Notes: a model not told the origin generated them from the letters alone. DNA of 64,000 nucleotides from Bacillus sp. RAR_GA_16 (GCF_020165985.1 NZ_JAIUKZ010000010.1:124001-188000), one strand, 5' to 3'; positions 42,246 to 51,755 are shown, counted from the first letter of the stretch. Numbers and translations are program-made.

Positions 42246-44087
42246 TTACGCTTCAAACAAATAGCGGTAAATCGTACAAGCTACTTGAATATTCATCAGA
42301 TCGGATGGTTCATTAAAGTTAATGGATAAGATTTCTTGAATGCGCTGAATACGATAATTCATCGTATTCACATGAACATGGAGCAGTTCAGAAGCGTTTT
42401 TTAAATCCTGTCCAGTTGATAAGTAAACAAACAACGTTTGAAAAAGCTCTCCTTTGCGTCGCTTTTCGTAAGCAAGTAAGGGGGAGAGATACTCAAGCGC
42501 ATAACTGGCAAGATCATCCTCATTGTTATTTAAGAGAAGGCGAAGAGCTCCTATTTCTCCATACCACGACGAATGACCGGCGAAGGTAAACCGTTCTAGA
42601 AATTTAATCGTTTTCTTTGCTTCCTCGAATGATTGATCTACCCTAAGTACCCCTTTAACGGGTTTACCAATTCCAATTCTGCACATTTTTTCAGCAGTAA
42701 TCGATGCCGTTAATTCTTTAAAATCTTGAATAAAGCGGTTGATTGAACCAACACAGGACTCGACTCCACCGAAGTGATCTTCATGAAACAAGATGATAAT
42801 TTGCCTTCCCCACTCCGTCACAAGCAATTTTGTATCATTTTTATGAAGGAGATGACGAATGGATGCATGAATACAACTCCGCATCCACTCTTCATGACCT
42901 TGTTCACATTGTGGAACATCGAGAATGGCAACTGAAAAATAATCATCCCAATCTGTGTGAAGACGATCGGCGAAGAAGTTTAAATCAACTTCCTCCTCCT
43001 GAGTGGAAAGTAAATGAATGAGAAGCTCACCGGTTAACCGCTGCTGTTCTTTCTGTTCTGCTTCTTGTTTCATTAGTTGTAGACCAGCCACCGTACAGGC
43101 ATGGAAAACGGCAGAGTGTTCAAACCTGGTAAGGGGAAGCGATTCAGAAATGATGGCCAGGTACCCAAGTGGAAACGAAAGTCTACCAAGTGGAAAGAGC
43201 AAAAAGTCTTCTTTCGCATGAACGACTTCACCCTCATGTCTTTTATCCTGAATCGTATGAATATGCTTGAGAACTGTCATATGCATAGTAGTGTGTAATG
43301 ACCAATCCTGCTGACTCGACGCTTTCACTTCGCCGAATGGGTCAAAAATCACAACGGTTTTCCCTATTAATTTCGTCAAATAAGTACAAATTTCTTGAAA
43401 AGACCCTTCGTTCATCCCAATATCCGATAAAGCATGATGGGTTTCTACTGATATTGATAAACGTTCATTTTGGTTGATCATAGTCTGATTAAACTGCTTT
43501 AATTTTTGCAAGGACGCTTCCTTGTTTCGATAAAGCTTCGCATTCATGATGGCAATCGCTGCCTGGGAAGAGATCGCTTCAACTAATCGAATATCGTCTT
43601 CCGTAAATGCCTTTTCTTGGTTAAAGCGATCTAACACAATTACGCCGGTACAATTGTCTTCCTTCATAATTGGAATGCAAATCGTGCTCATTGGCAAGTC
43701 ATCAGCCGACTGATGGTAGAGCGTTGCATTCTGAGGCGTCATCGTTTTCATCGCTTCTTCCACTTCAACATTTGTTTTAAAGTGCAAGGTTTCCTTTTTC
43801 TGAAATGCTAGCCCTGTCATAGATTCTCCAGAATGAAGCAAAACTTCATTGACCGTTTTCTTCCGAAAGCCAGTTGATCCGGCTACTTTTAATCTTTTTT
43901 TCTCTTCATCATATAAGAAAAGGACGCCTCCATCTGCCGCATCGATGACTGAGACGGCTTCTTCAATGACAGATTGAATGACTGAATAGAAATCAAGTGA
44001 TGTGTTAAAGATTGTAGACACTTGCATTAAAACATGTAGCTGTCTTTTACTTAGTTCTGCCTCATTTTCAAGCAACCCTCTCGCCAT
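42246..44087 (-). CDS. GAF-domain PucR/CdaR-type transcriptional activator
   Basis: A 613-residue regulator. A GAF domain fills residues 20-185 (FNTSLDFYSVIQSVIEEAV ... IPIMKEDNCTGVIVLDR), a middle region of about 300 residues resembles the GGDEF-like central part of PucR proteins, and the C-terminus (residues 545-605) is the PucR HTH_30: LFVYLSTGQDLKNASELLHVHVNTMNYRIQRIQEIL. Family members activate catabolic or transport genes in response to small molecules. It lies 32 bases downstream of an M20 hydrolase gene on the same strand, suggesting control of that or of purine/amino-acid breakdown. The inducer is unknown. Confidence 0.85.
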   Translation of the reverse strand: MARGLLENEAELSKRQLHVLMQVSTIFNTSLDFYSVIQSVIEEAVSVIDAADGGVLFLYDEEKKRLKVAGSTGFRKKTVNEVLLHSGESMTGLAFQKKETLHFKTNVEVEEAMKTMTPQNATLYHQSADDLPMSTICIPIMKEDNCTGVIVLDRFNQEKAFTEDDIRLVEAISSQAAIAIMNAKLYRNKEASLQKLKQFNQTMINQNERLSISVETHHALSDIGMNEGSFQEICTYLTKLIGKTVVIFDPFGEVKASSQQDWSLHTTMHMTVLKHIHTIQDKRHEGEVVHAKEDFLLFPLGRLSFPLGYLAIISESLPLTRFEHSAVFHACTVAGLQLMKQEAEQKEQQRLTGELLIHLLSTQEEEVDLNFFADRLHTDWDDYFSVAILDVPQCEQGHEEWMRSCIHASIRHLLHKNDTKLLVTEWGRQIIILFHEDHFGGVESCVGSINRFIQDFKELTASITAEKMCRIGIGKPVKGVLRVDQSFEEAKKTIKFLERFTFAGHSSWYGEIGALRLLLNNNEDDLASYALEYLSPLLAYEKRRKGELFQTLFVYLSTGQDLKNASELLHVHVNTMNYRIQRIQEILSINFNEPSDLMNIQVACTIYRYLFEA

Positions 44088-44119
44088 TCGTTTCCTCCTC
44101 CTTTTCTTTACCTATTAAC

Positions 44120-45304
44120 CTATTCTACTTCTTGATCTAAATAAGATAGGGTTGCTTCACCAAGCGTTTTTGCAGCAATCAACATGGCCTTCTCATCTAT
44201 ATCAAATCTGGGATGGTGATGAGGATAAGTTGCCTCTAGCTCCGCATTTCCTGCCCCAGTTAGAAAGAAGGTTCCAGGTACCTCTTCAAGGTAATAAGCG
44301 ACATCTTCTCCGACCATTAATGCCTCTGTTTCCACAACCTCTTTCACTTCCGCTACTCTTTCAGCCGCTTCCTTTAACAGGAGCGTTTCTCTTTCATGGT
44401 TCACAACAGGCGGATAGCCTCGATCATAAGTAAATGAATAGTCAGCCCCGCTGCTGTCACACGTGCCTTTAACCATGCGCTCCATTAACATTATGATTTT
44501 TTCTCTAACCTCTCGATCAAAGGTACGAACGGTTCCTTTCAACGTTGCCGTTTCTGAAATAACATTAAATGCCGATCCGGCATGAAATGAGCCAATTGAT
44601 AATACAGCTGTATGGCCAGGATTGGTGAACCGACTGACAATTTGCTGCAACTGACTAACTAATTGACTCGCTACAACAATTGCATCAACCGCTTCATGAG
44701 GAATGCCACCATGTCCGCCTCTTCCTTTAACGACAATTTCGAATGAATCAGCAGCGGCCATAATTCGACCTGATTTATACGCAACCGTTCCTGTAGGGAA
44801 GCCAGACCAGAGATGAGTTCCAAATAAAACATCAACTCCATCAAGGCATCCATCTTCAATCATCGGTTTTGCTCCACCAGGTGTGATTTCTTCTGCGAAT
44901 TGATGAATAAAAACAATGTTTCCAGCTAACTGGTGTCGCTCTTCATATAGAGCTTTTGCAAGGTGTAGGAGTGTTGATGTATGTCCATCATGTCCGCACG
45001 CATGCATCACACCAGGAACAGTCGATTTATAAGAAACCGATTTTTCATCATTGATCGGTAAAGCGTCAAAATCTGCTCGTAGACCCACTGTTTTGCCTGG
45101 TAAGGCTCCTTCAAGAAACGCCACGACCCCTCTTCCACCTACTTCCGTTCGAACCGGTATGCCAAGCTGCTTATAAAAATCAGCAATTCGTTTCGGCGTA
45201 TGAACTTCATGGAAAGAAAGCTCAGGGTGCTGATGAAGCTCTCTTCTCAGTTCAACCATTTGTGGGTATAACTCTTCTAATCTCTCAAACAGCGCTGTTC
45301 TCAT
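44120..45304 (-). CDS. M20 family amidohydrolase
   Basis: A 394-residue dinuclear metal hydrolase of the IAA-amino-acid hydrolase/N-acyl-amino-acid amidohydrolase group. Metal ligands: H in MHACGHDGHTSTLL (near residue 100), E in FAEEITPGGAK and H near the C-terminus (TYPHHHPRFDID). It removes an acyl group from N-acylated amino acids or similar amides; the exact substrate is open. ATG at 45304 preferred with AAGGAGAG nine bases upstream. Same strand as the PucR-type regulator. Confidence 0.87.
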   Translation of the reverse strand: MRTALFERLEELYPQMVELRRELHQHPELSFHEVHTPKRIADFYKQLGIPVRTEVGGRGVVAFLEGALPGKTVGLRADFDALPINDEKSVSYKSTVPGVMHACGHDGHTSTLLHLAKALYEERHQLAGNIVFIHQFAEEITPGGAKPMIEDGCLDGVDVLFGTHLWSGFPTGTVAYKSGRIMAAADSFEIVVKGRGGHGGIPHEAVDAIVVASQLVSQLQQIVSRFTNPGHTAVLSIGSFHAGSAFNVISETATLKGTVRTFDREVREKIIMLMERMVKGTCDSSGADYSFTYDRGYPPVVNHERETLLLKEAAERVAEVKEVVETEALMVGEDVAYYLEEVPGTFFLTGAGNAELEATYPHHHPRFDIDEKAMLIAAKTLGEATLSYLDQEVE

Positions 45305-45547
45305 GTAAAATCTCTCCTTCTCCTCTATCTCTATCAAAAATCATTCCTTAATACGATATACGTTATGAGTATTTTAACAAAAATTCTGAACTTTATAAGT
45401 ATTTCTTGCAAATCTGTTGTGAAATATTATGTAATCCATCAACCTTTTCAGAGAAGCTCAATCATCATAAGAAAAATGGAACCCTCTGATTTGCAATGGT
45501 TCCGATCGTTTTCTAAAATGAAGTGAACGCGTTAATGAGGAGGAAAT

Positions 45548-46168
45548 ATGATGAATGTATTCATTTTAGGGGCTACTGGCAGGGTTGGTAGCAAAGTATT
45601 AACACAAGCTCTTAGAGATCAGCATAAAGTTACCGTTCTTGTTCGCTCACCAGAAAAACTTCCTTTTCAAAAAGGATTAACCATTATTGAAGGTAATGTG
45701 TTAAATGAAAAGGACGTTTTAAAAGCAAGTGAGGGAAGTGACGTGATAATTAGTGCACTCGGAACAGATAAAACCACAACCCTATCTGAGAGCACACCAA
45801 TCCTTATACGAGCTATGAAGAAACATGGAATAAAGCGCATCCTTACAGTTGGTACAGCAGGCATACTAAACAGCCGTACGGATCCTAGCATTTATCGTTT
45901 TGAGTCCTCCGAATCAAAGCGGAAAACAACACGAGCAGCAAGAGAGCATCTCGCTGTGTATGAGATGCTCAACCAGAGTGAGCTAGACTGGACAATCATA
46001 TGCCCAACCTATTTACCAGAAGGTGAGGCGCGCGGTGGGTATCGGATTGAAGAAGATTATTTGCCTGAAAATGGACGTGAAATCTCAACCGGAGACACTG
46101 CTGAATTTGTCTATCAGGAGCTCATTGAAAAGAACCATATCGCAAAAAGGGTCGGAATCGCTTACTAG
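45548..46168 (+). CDS. NAD(P)-binding atypical SDR (NmrA/YwnB-like)
   Basis: A 206-residue Rossmann protein: N-terminal nucleotide motif FILGATGRVGSKVL (G-x-T-G-x-x-G), then VLVRSPEKL and EGNVLNEKDVLKA, GSDVIISALG, as in atypical short-chain dehydrogenases of the NAD(P)H-binding family. The catalytic tyrosine region is not canonical, so reductase or sensor roles are both possible. AGGAGG before ATG codons at 45548 and 45551. Single gene. Confidence 0.82.
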   Translation: MMNVFILGATGRVGSKVLTQALRDQHKVTVLVRSPEKLPFQKGLTIIEGNVLNEKDVLKASEGSDVIISALGTDKTTTLSESTPILIRAMKKHGIKRILTVGTAGILNSRTDPSIYRFESSESKRKTTRAAREHLAVYEMLNQSELDWTIICPTYLPEGEARGGYRIEEDYLPENGREISTGDTAEFVYQELIEKNHIAKRVGIAY

Positions 46169-46261
46169 CTACAAGCATGAAGCGATAATTGTGACGTTAA
46201 CTTTAACTGAAACATGCTAAGTTTCAAGTATCTATTTGTTTTTCCTATTTACAAGAACTCA

Positions 46262-46292
46262 AAAAAAAGACGAGCGGTATGCTCGTCTTTTC
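46262..46292. terminator. Bidirectional terminator
   Basis: AAAAGACGAGC/GCTCGTCTTTT stem with five-base loop between the convergent SDR and deoD genes. Confidence 0.85.
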
Positions 46293-47004
46293 TTATTTCT
46301 GTTTTAAAGCCGCTTCAAGCGCAATGATCATCATTTCTTTAAAGGTTGTTTGACGCTCTTCAGAAGTCGTTTCTTCCCCTGTCACAATATGATCGCTAAC
46401 AGTTAAAACGGTCAGTGCATTCACGCCGTATTTTGCTGCAATTGTATAGAGAGCAGAAGTTTCCATTTCAACACCTAGAACTTGATAATCAGCAAGCTGC
46501 TGGAAAATTTCCGGGTTGTCACGATAGAAGGAATCACTTGTAAACACATTCCCTACATGAACACTCATTTCTTTTTCGGCTGCAGCATCATAAGCATTCT
46601 TTAGAAGATTAAAATCAGCTGTAGGGGCAAAGTCCATGCCATTGAATTGTAGTCGGTTTACACCAGAATCAGAAGTGGCACTCATCGCAAGAATAACGTC
46701 TCTCACTTTCACTTCTTTCTTAAGCGCGCCACATGTACCAACTCGAATTAAGTTCTTGACGCCATAGCTTTGGATAAGCTCATTTACGTAAATTGAAATG
46801 GACGGTACACCCATTCCTGTGCCCTGCACAGAAATCCGTTCACCTTTATATGTACCCGTATACCCAAGCATCCCTCTTACTTCGTTATAACAGACAACAT
46901 CTTCTAAGAATGTTTCTGCAATATACTTCGCACGAAGCGGAATCTCCAGGTAATAAAATTGTTTCGGCAATCTCTCCCTGTTTTGCACCAATATGTACAC
47001 TCAT
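46293..47004 (-). pseudogene. deoD: Purine-nucleoside phosphorylase DeoD, frameshifted at 46940-46944
   Basis: Cleaves purine (deoxy)nucleosides with phosphate in nucleotide salvage. The true start is the ATG at 47004 (GGGAGG upstream), giving [21 protein letters not shown] before the frame breaks. The rest, from [33 protein letters not shown] onward, is in the next frame and highly conserved. Deleting one base at GATTC restores the invariant P-G-D-P-L-R-A-K. The restored 236-residue length is that of DeoD. Since this gene is strongly conserved, the indel is a clear case of the GATC-type artefact or hot spot. Confidence 0.92.
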
Positions 47005-47042
47005 TGTCATACCTCCCTGAATAAATACGTTCACTATCAAAA

Positions 47043-47069
47043 GTAGCATAAGATAAGAGGATATGCTAC
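47043..47069. promoter_or_regulatory. Inverted repeat upstream of deoD
   Basis: GTAGCATA and TATGCTAC arms are perfect eight-base complements with an 11-base spacer, 39 bases upstream of the deoD start. It could be an operator or the stem of a leader hairpin. Confidence 0.4.
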
Positions 47070-47134
47070 ATCCATTCGCACAATGTTAGTCTCCCCTTAG
47101 TACCATATGCCATTCAGTCCTTTTCAAGATAAAA

Positions 47135-47182
47135 GGGATGTTAATGAATGGCGTTGATTTTAGGCTCATTTACGTCCTGTGA
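47135..47182. repeat. Second copy (left part only) of the 113 bp MITE-like element
   Basis: ATGTTAATGAATGG(C)GTTGATTTT(A)GGCTCATTTACG(T)CCTGTGA matches 12061-12104 with few differences. The right-hand inverted repeat is absent, so this is a truncated copy in the deoD-yozB gap. Confidence 0.55.
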
Positions 47183-47230
47183 TGCCAGAATCAAGAAAAC
47201 AAAAATAGTAACTGACTTGTCCTTTAAAAG

Positions 47231-47258
47231 AAAAAAACAGGCATCCGCCTGTTTTTTC
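47231..47258. terminator. Terminator of the DUF420 gene
   Basis: AAACAGGC/GCCTGTTT hairpin, minus-strand U run, eight bases past the stop. Confidence 0.8.
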
Positions 47259-47265
47259 TACTTCA

Positions 47266-47796
47266 TCAATAGTACGGGGAAATCATTAAATAAACGACAA
47301 CACCCGTAATACTCACATACAACCATAGAGGCATGGTCCATCTTGCAATCTTCCTGTGCTTCTCAACCCGCATGTTAAGACCACGAGTTACCGTAATCAA
47401 TGCAAGAGGAACAATCGCTGCAGCGAGAATAATATGGCTAATTAAAATAAAGAAATAGATCGGTCGAATTAACCCTTCACCACCAAATGATGTGGATTCA
47501 GACAATCCGTGGTACGTAACATATGACACTAAAAATAATGCAGTCGTTGTAAATGCTGCGAAGATAAATCGCTTGTGCAATTTAATGTTTTTCTGCTTAA
47601 TAAAAATAAGCGCAGCTACTAAAAACACAAAAGTAAAGCTATTAAACACCGCATTAAGCAATGGCAGTAGCGTAATATCGAATCCTACATCTCCACTATA
47701 CTCTGGTAGGAAAAAAAGGATGACCACAAGCACGTTGACTGCAATGGAAAGCCCAACAATCCAAGGTGTGTAATTCCGTTGTTTCACATCATTCAT
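47266..47796 (-). CDS. DUF420 membrane protein (YozB/CtaM-like)
   Basis: A 176-residue protein with five membrane spans and conserved histidines at KLHKRFIF, VTYHGLSE, LISHIILAAAIVPLAL and VEKHRKIAR, the pattern of DUF420. In Staphylococcus aureus the homologue CtaM is needed for active cytochrome aa3-type oxidase; B. subtilis YozB is the close relative. A role in haem-copper oxidase maturation is therefore likely. ATG at 47796 preferred, AAGGAGAAGG nearby. No oxidase genes are in the window. Confidence 0.82.
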   Translation of the reverse strand: MNDVKQRNYTPWIVGLSIAVNVLVVILFFLPEYSGDVGFDITLLPLLNAVFNSFTFVFLVAALIFIKQKNIKLHKRFIFAAFTTTALFLVSYVTYHGLSESTSFGGEGLIRPIYFFILISHIILAAAIVPLALITVTRGLNMRVEKHRKIARWTMPLWLYVSITGVVVYLMISPYY

Positions 47797-47917
47797 AAGA
47801 GTCCTTCTCCTTATCACATTAATCTACCTATTAAGGATAAGAAAGTTTCTCGAAATGAGCAACCTATGTGACCCATCTCACCCGTAAAATTCCATGCAGT
47901 GACACGTTTTGTTCACA

Positions 47918-48541
47918 TTAAGGTGTCCATTGATCGTGAACAATCCCAACTAAATAAGGTTCTTGATCATATATGGAAAATACCAGCTTAAGACTTTTCC
48001 AATTCATCCCTTCAAATTCTTCCGCTCCAGGTACAAAAAACTCGACAAAATGACTGTTTGGAAAAATAGCCTTTATATTGTCGTTGCCCTTCTTTTTTTG
48101 ATAAGTCCCATCATACGTCACTAGTTCCGTCTCACTAAACTCTGCATGATACACATATTCATCAAAATAAGCCTCTGGGGTGAGGCGAATCGGTTCTCTT
48201 TTCCCTGGTTCTGTTCCCCATTCGAGCTGCTTTTGGTTTTTAACCTGGAATAACTCTTTCACTTGAGCAGGCATCAATACCTGCGCGCGTTTTGTATCGA
48301 CCGTTCCGAAAGGTGAAAACAACACTCCTCTTTGTGGATGAACAAAGCGAGAGATTTCTTCCATGTCTTTTTCTTTCAAAGCATTTAACACAAGATACGC
48401 TTTTTTCATCGTAATGCTTTGAACAGATGCTGGACGATCTGCCTCCACTACTCCAGGATCCTGGGGTTTCTCAATGGCACAGCCAATCATGATGCTAAAA
48501 AACAGTAACAAGATTATCAGTGCTCGAGTCATCTTACTCAT
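47918..48541 (-). CDS. Hypothetical lipoprotein, 207 aa
   Basis: A signal peptide (about 20 residues) ends in lipobox I-M-I-G-C. The mature protein is about 185 residues with an N-terminal helical region (AYLVLNALKEKDMEEISRFVHPQRGVLFSPFGT) and a beta-rich C-terminal part containing FVEFFVPGAEEFEGMNWKSLKLVF. The first block resembles lipoproteins of Bacillales with SnoaL/NTF2-like folds, but I cannot name the family. It is divergent from zwf, separated by a 389-base gap. Confidence 0.65.
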   Translation of the reverse strand: MSKMTRALIILLLFFSIMIGCAIEKPQDPGVVEADRPASVQSITMKKAYLVLNALKEKDMEEISRFVHPQRGVLFSPFGTVDTKRAQVLMPAQVKELFQVKNQKQLEWGTEPGKREPIRLTPEAYFDEYVYHAEFSETELVTYDGTYQKKKGNDNIKAIFPNSHFVEFFVPGAEEFEGMNWKSLKLVFSIYDQEPYLVGIVHDQWTP

Positions 48542-48872
48542 CCTCCCAGTTCACTCTCGTTCCCTTTCTACTTATATTCGCCACAATTAAAACCAACCAT
48601 TCTATTTCTTAGGAAAAAAGTTGAAAGTTCCCCTTGAAAAATTCATGGTCACCTCTCTTCCTACAGTAATCAATATGGTATCGCTTACAATGTTTTTGAA
48701 TTCATATCAATCGATCATATTTGCCTTTCCATCCAATCACACAATTTGATTTTAACGTGAAAAAGCTATAAAATTTTTACTTGGGAACCCAGTAACACGC
48801 TCTGTTACGGGATCGATATCATCTGATCAGCATTTGATTAGTCTTATCTTTTCTAAGGAAGTAAGGAAATCA

Positions 48873-48903
48873 CTGTTCCGTTCAACGATTCCCTTTGGAA
48901 CAG
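48873..48903 (+). promoter_or_regulatory. Inverted repeat in the zwf leader
   Basis: CTGTTCC and GGAACAG arms are perfect seven-base complements with a 17-base loop, ending 27 bases before the zwf ATG. The rest of the 389-base gap (48542-48930) is AT-rich and holds no open frame that I can support; promoters for both divergent genes must lie here. Confidence 0.35.
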
Positions 48904-48930
48904 CAATAATGAAAAAGTGAGGTCAAAAAG

Positions 48931-50424
48931 ATGAATCAACCATCAAAACAGGCTTCTGTTATCGTTATATTCGGTGCAACAGGAGATCTTGCTAAACGCA
49001 AGCTATTCCCATCACTCTACAACCTTTATTGTAAAGGTGTACTTGCTGAGGATTTCGCTGTAGTAGGAGTAGCAAGAAGACAGCTATCTAACGAAGAATT
49101 CCGTGCAAACGTTCATGATTCTGTAATACATACAGCATGCATGGATAAGGATGACAAACATGAAGAATTTAGCAGTCACTTCTTCTATCAACCTTTTGAT
49201 GTAACTAAGAAAGAATCTTATCAAGAATTAAATGAGTTAGCTAAATCACTTGATGAAAAATTCAACATTCCAGGAAACCGCATCTTTTATATGGCGATGG
49301 CGCCAGAATTCTTTGGAACAATTGCATTGAATTTGGATTCTGAAGGGTTAACTGACGGAGACGGCTTTAACCGTCTTGTTATCGAAAAACCTTTTGGACA
49401 CAATTTCCCATCAGCTCAAAAACTGAATGATGAAATACGCCAGGTTTTCTCTGAAGATGAAGTCTATCGGATCGATCATTACTTAGGAAAAGAAATGGTC
49501 CAAAACATAGAAGCCATTCGTTTCGCCAACTCTATGTTCGAACCGCTATGGAACAGTCGCCATATCTCCAATATCCAAATCACATCTAGTGAAACGGTTG
49601 GTGTTGAAACACGCGGAGGATACTATGAAAAGTCCGGTGCCCTACGTGATATGGTTCAAAATCACATTCTACAAATGGTTTCTCTCCTTGCGATGGAACC
49701 ACCTGTTAGCCTTTCAACAGAAGAAATTCGCAGTGAAAAGGTGAAAGTGCTTCGCTCCCTTCGAGCGGTTAAACCAGAAGAAGTAAATGATTACTTCGTT
49801 CGTGGTCAATACAAAGAAGGGGAAGTTGATGGCGAAACACTACCAGGGTATCGCGAAGAAGACAACGTTAACGAAGAATCCAATACGGAAACCTTTGTTG
49901 CGGCGAAACTTATGATTGATAACTTCCGCTGGGCTGGTGTACCATTCTATATTCGAACTGGTAAACGTATGACGAACAAATCCACTAAGATTTTAATTGA
50001 GTTTAAAGACTTACCAATGAATCTTTATAAAAATGAAAGTGGTAAACTCGGACCAAATATTCTTGTGATCCACATTCAACCAGAAGAAGGCATTACGCTT
50101 CATCTAAATGCAAAAGATACAGGCGACATGCGTAAAACAACGCCAATCCAGTTAAGCTTTAACAATAATCAAGAAAATAACATGAACTCACCAGAAGCAT
50201 ATGAACGCCTTCTTCATGATGTCATGCGCGGTGATGCTACAAACTTTGCACGCTGGGATGAAGTGGCTCTTTCATGGCAGTTCATTGACCCCATTTCGGT
50301 TACATGGGCAAACGAGAAAGAAAAAGACTTCCCGAACTACCCGGCTGGTTCAATGGGACCAAAGGCTGCAGATGAACTTCTAGAAAAAGACAACCTCCAC
50401 TGGTGGCCTTTACCGAAAGAGTAA
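48931..50424 (+). CDS. zwf: Glucose-6-phosphate 1-dehydrogenase
   Basis: First enzyme of the oxidative pentose phosphate pathway, making 6-phosphogluconolactone and NADPH. The 497-residue protein has the Rossmann motif IFGATGDLAKRKLFPSLYNL, the substrate motif RIDHYLGKEMVQN containing the catalytic histidine, and RGGYYEKSGALRDMVQNHILQ. The stop codon TAA is also the start of the adjacent repeat array (unit consensus GTAAAGCGG). With gnd and rpiA nearby the region supplies NADPH and pentoses; no sign of a 6-phosphogluconolactonase. Confidence 0.95.
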   Translation: MNQPSKQASVIVIFGATGDLAKRKLFPSLYNLYCKGVLAEDFAVVGVARRQLSNEEFRANVHDSVIHTACMDKDDKHEEFSSHFFYQPFDVTKKESYQELNELAKSLDEKFNIPGNRIFYMAMAPEFFGTIALNLDSEGLTDGDGFNRLVIEKPFGHNFPSAQKLNDEIRQVFSEDEVYRIDHYLGKEMVQNIEAIRFANSMFEPLWNSRHISNIQITSSETVGVETRGGYYEKSGALRDMVQNHILQMVSLLAMEPPVSLSTEEIRSEKVKVLRSLRAVKPEEVNDYFVRGQYKEGEVDGETLPGYREEDNVNEESNTETFVAAKLMIDNFRWAGVPFYIRTGKRMTNKSTKILIEFKDLPMNLYKNESGKLGPNILVIHIQPEEGITLHLNAKDTGDMRKTTPIQLSFNNNQENNMNSPEAYERLLHDVMRGDATNFARWDEVALSWQFIDPISVTWANEKEKDFPNYPAGSMGPKAADELLEKDNLHWWPLPKE

Positions 50425-51034
50425 AGCGGAGACGAGCGTTAAGAAACGAAGATATTGGAACACTTGAATGGGAACACGGTCTTTGTGTTCCTATGAAAGA
50501 GTGAAATATCGTAGTTTCTGCGAGTCGTAGCTAGCACGGTAAAGCGGAAGTGAGCGTTAAGACACGGCAGGCACTGGAGCCCTATAAATTGAACATGCCC
50601 TTTGTGTTCGAGTTATAGGGTGAAGTGACCGAGTGTCTGCTCACTGCAGCTAGCAAGGTAAAGCGGAAGTGGCCGCTTAGGGTCGACAAGCGCTGGAGCC
50701 GTATCAAAAGAACACGCCCTTTGTGTTCATTTGATGCGGTGAAGCGATCGAGACCCTGGCCACTGCAGCTAGCACAGTAAAGCGGAGACGAGCGTTAAGA
50801 AACGAAGATATTGGAACACTTGAATGGGAACACGGTCTTTGTGTTCCTATGAAAGAGTGAAATATCGTAGTTTCTGCGAGTCGTAGCTAGCACGGTAAAG
50901 CGGAAGTGAGCGTTAAGACACGGCAGGCACTGGAGCCCTATAAATTGAACACGCCCTTTGTGTTCGAGTTATAGGGTGAAGTGACCAAGTGTCTGCTCAC
51001 TGCAGCAAGCACGGTAAAGCGGAAGTGAGCGTTT
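50421..51034 (+). repeat. Tandem array of 118-119 bp hairpin repeats, cluster B
   Basis: Units starting GTAAAGCGGA begin at 50421, 50539, 50658, 50777, 50895 and 51014 (periods 118, 119, 119, 118, 119; the sixth is cut after about 21 bases). Units 1 and 4 are essentially identical, and units 2 and 5 nearly so, giving a higher-order A-B-C-A-B order. Each folds into a long hairpin: in unit 2 outer arms AGTGAGC/GCTCACT and AGACAC/GTGTCT, inner arms CCCTATAA/TTATAGGG; in unit 3 AGTGGCC/GGCCACT and AGGGTC/GACCCT. The changes compensate, so pairing is kept. No open frame. Same family as 28048-28455. Confidence 0.85.
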
Positions 51035-51052
51035 ATTCTAAATAATCATGAC

Positions 51053-51087
51053 AAAAGAAAGATACGTGCTTCACGTATCTTTCTTTA
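51053..51087. terminator. Strong bidirectional terminator after the repeat array
   Basis: AAAGAAAGATACGTG/CACGTATCTTTCTTT stem of 15 pairs with a three-base loop. It ends any transcript of zwf plus the repeat array. Confidence 0.85.
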
Positions 51088-51123
51088 TCATATACACTAC
51101 TAATTGAAAGGAAGTGTTTCTTT

Positions 51124-51747
51124 ATGAAAATGTATGATGTAAGTGCACCAATTTTTAATGGTATGGCCGTTTATAAGAACAAAGAGGAAAAACAACCTGA
51201 AATCAACACGACGACAAATGGACACGTCACGGAGTCTCGTCTTTCTCTCGATGTACATACGGGGACTCATGTAGATGCACCACTTCATATGATGAATGAT
51301 GGAGCAACGTTTGAATCAATTAATCAAGAAGACCTTGTGGGTAAAGCAAAAGTTATTGATGTAACAGATGTTAAAGGGGCCATTTCAGACAAGGATATTG
51401 AATCTGAAGACATTCAAGAAGGCGACTTCATCCTTTTCAAATCACAAAACTCTTTCGAGGAAGAATTTAATTTTGACTTTGTCTTCGTTGGTGAAGATGC
51501 AGCACGCTACCTTGCCGAGCGAAACATTCGAGGCGTTGGTGTAGATGGTCTTGGCATTGAGCGTAGCCAACCAGAACATCCTACACACCGCTCTTTATTC
51601 GAAAAAGATGTTATCATCATGGAAGGCTTACGTCTAAAAGACGTGGCAGCTGGAGAATACTTCATGGTTGCTGCGCCATTAAAGCTACAAGGAACCGATG
51701 CATCCCCTGCACGCGTTCTCTTGTTTGAAGGATTAAAAGAAGCCTAA
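51124..51747 (+). CDS. Cyclase family protein (kynurenine formamidase-like)
   Basis: A 207-residue protein with the cyclase-family signature HTGTHVDAPLHMM near residue 45, the metal-binding H-x-G-T-H-x-D-x-P-x-H found in KynB and related metal-dependent hydrolases. A C-terminal GVDGLGIERSQPEHPTHRSLFEKDVIIMEGL block is also typical. Formamidase or other amide/ester hydrolysis is possible; no tryptophan-catabolism genes are adjacent. GGAAGTG upstream of the ATG. Confidence 0.83.
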   Translation: MKMYDVSAPIFNGMAVYKNKEEKQPEINTTTNGHVTESRLSLDVHTGTHVDAPLHMMNDGATFESINQEDLVGKAKVIDVTDVKGAISDKDIESEDIQEGDFILFKSQNSFEEEFNFDFVFVGEDAARYLAERNIRGVGVDGLGIERSQPEHPTHRSLFEKDVIIMEGLRLKDVAAGEYFMVAAPLKLQGTDASPARVLLFEGLKEA

Positions 51748-51755
51748 TACAAAGC

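Noticed and set aside
46941-47020. An alternative DeoD start inside the 46993-47000 region giving a different N-terminus
   Set aside because: It ignores the strongly conserved M-S-V-H-I-G start in the other frame; the indel at 46940 explains the mismatch.
50421-51034. CRISPR array
   Set aside because: Units are 118-119 bases with no unique spacers, and each folds along its whole length; there are no cas genes.
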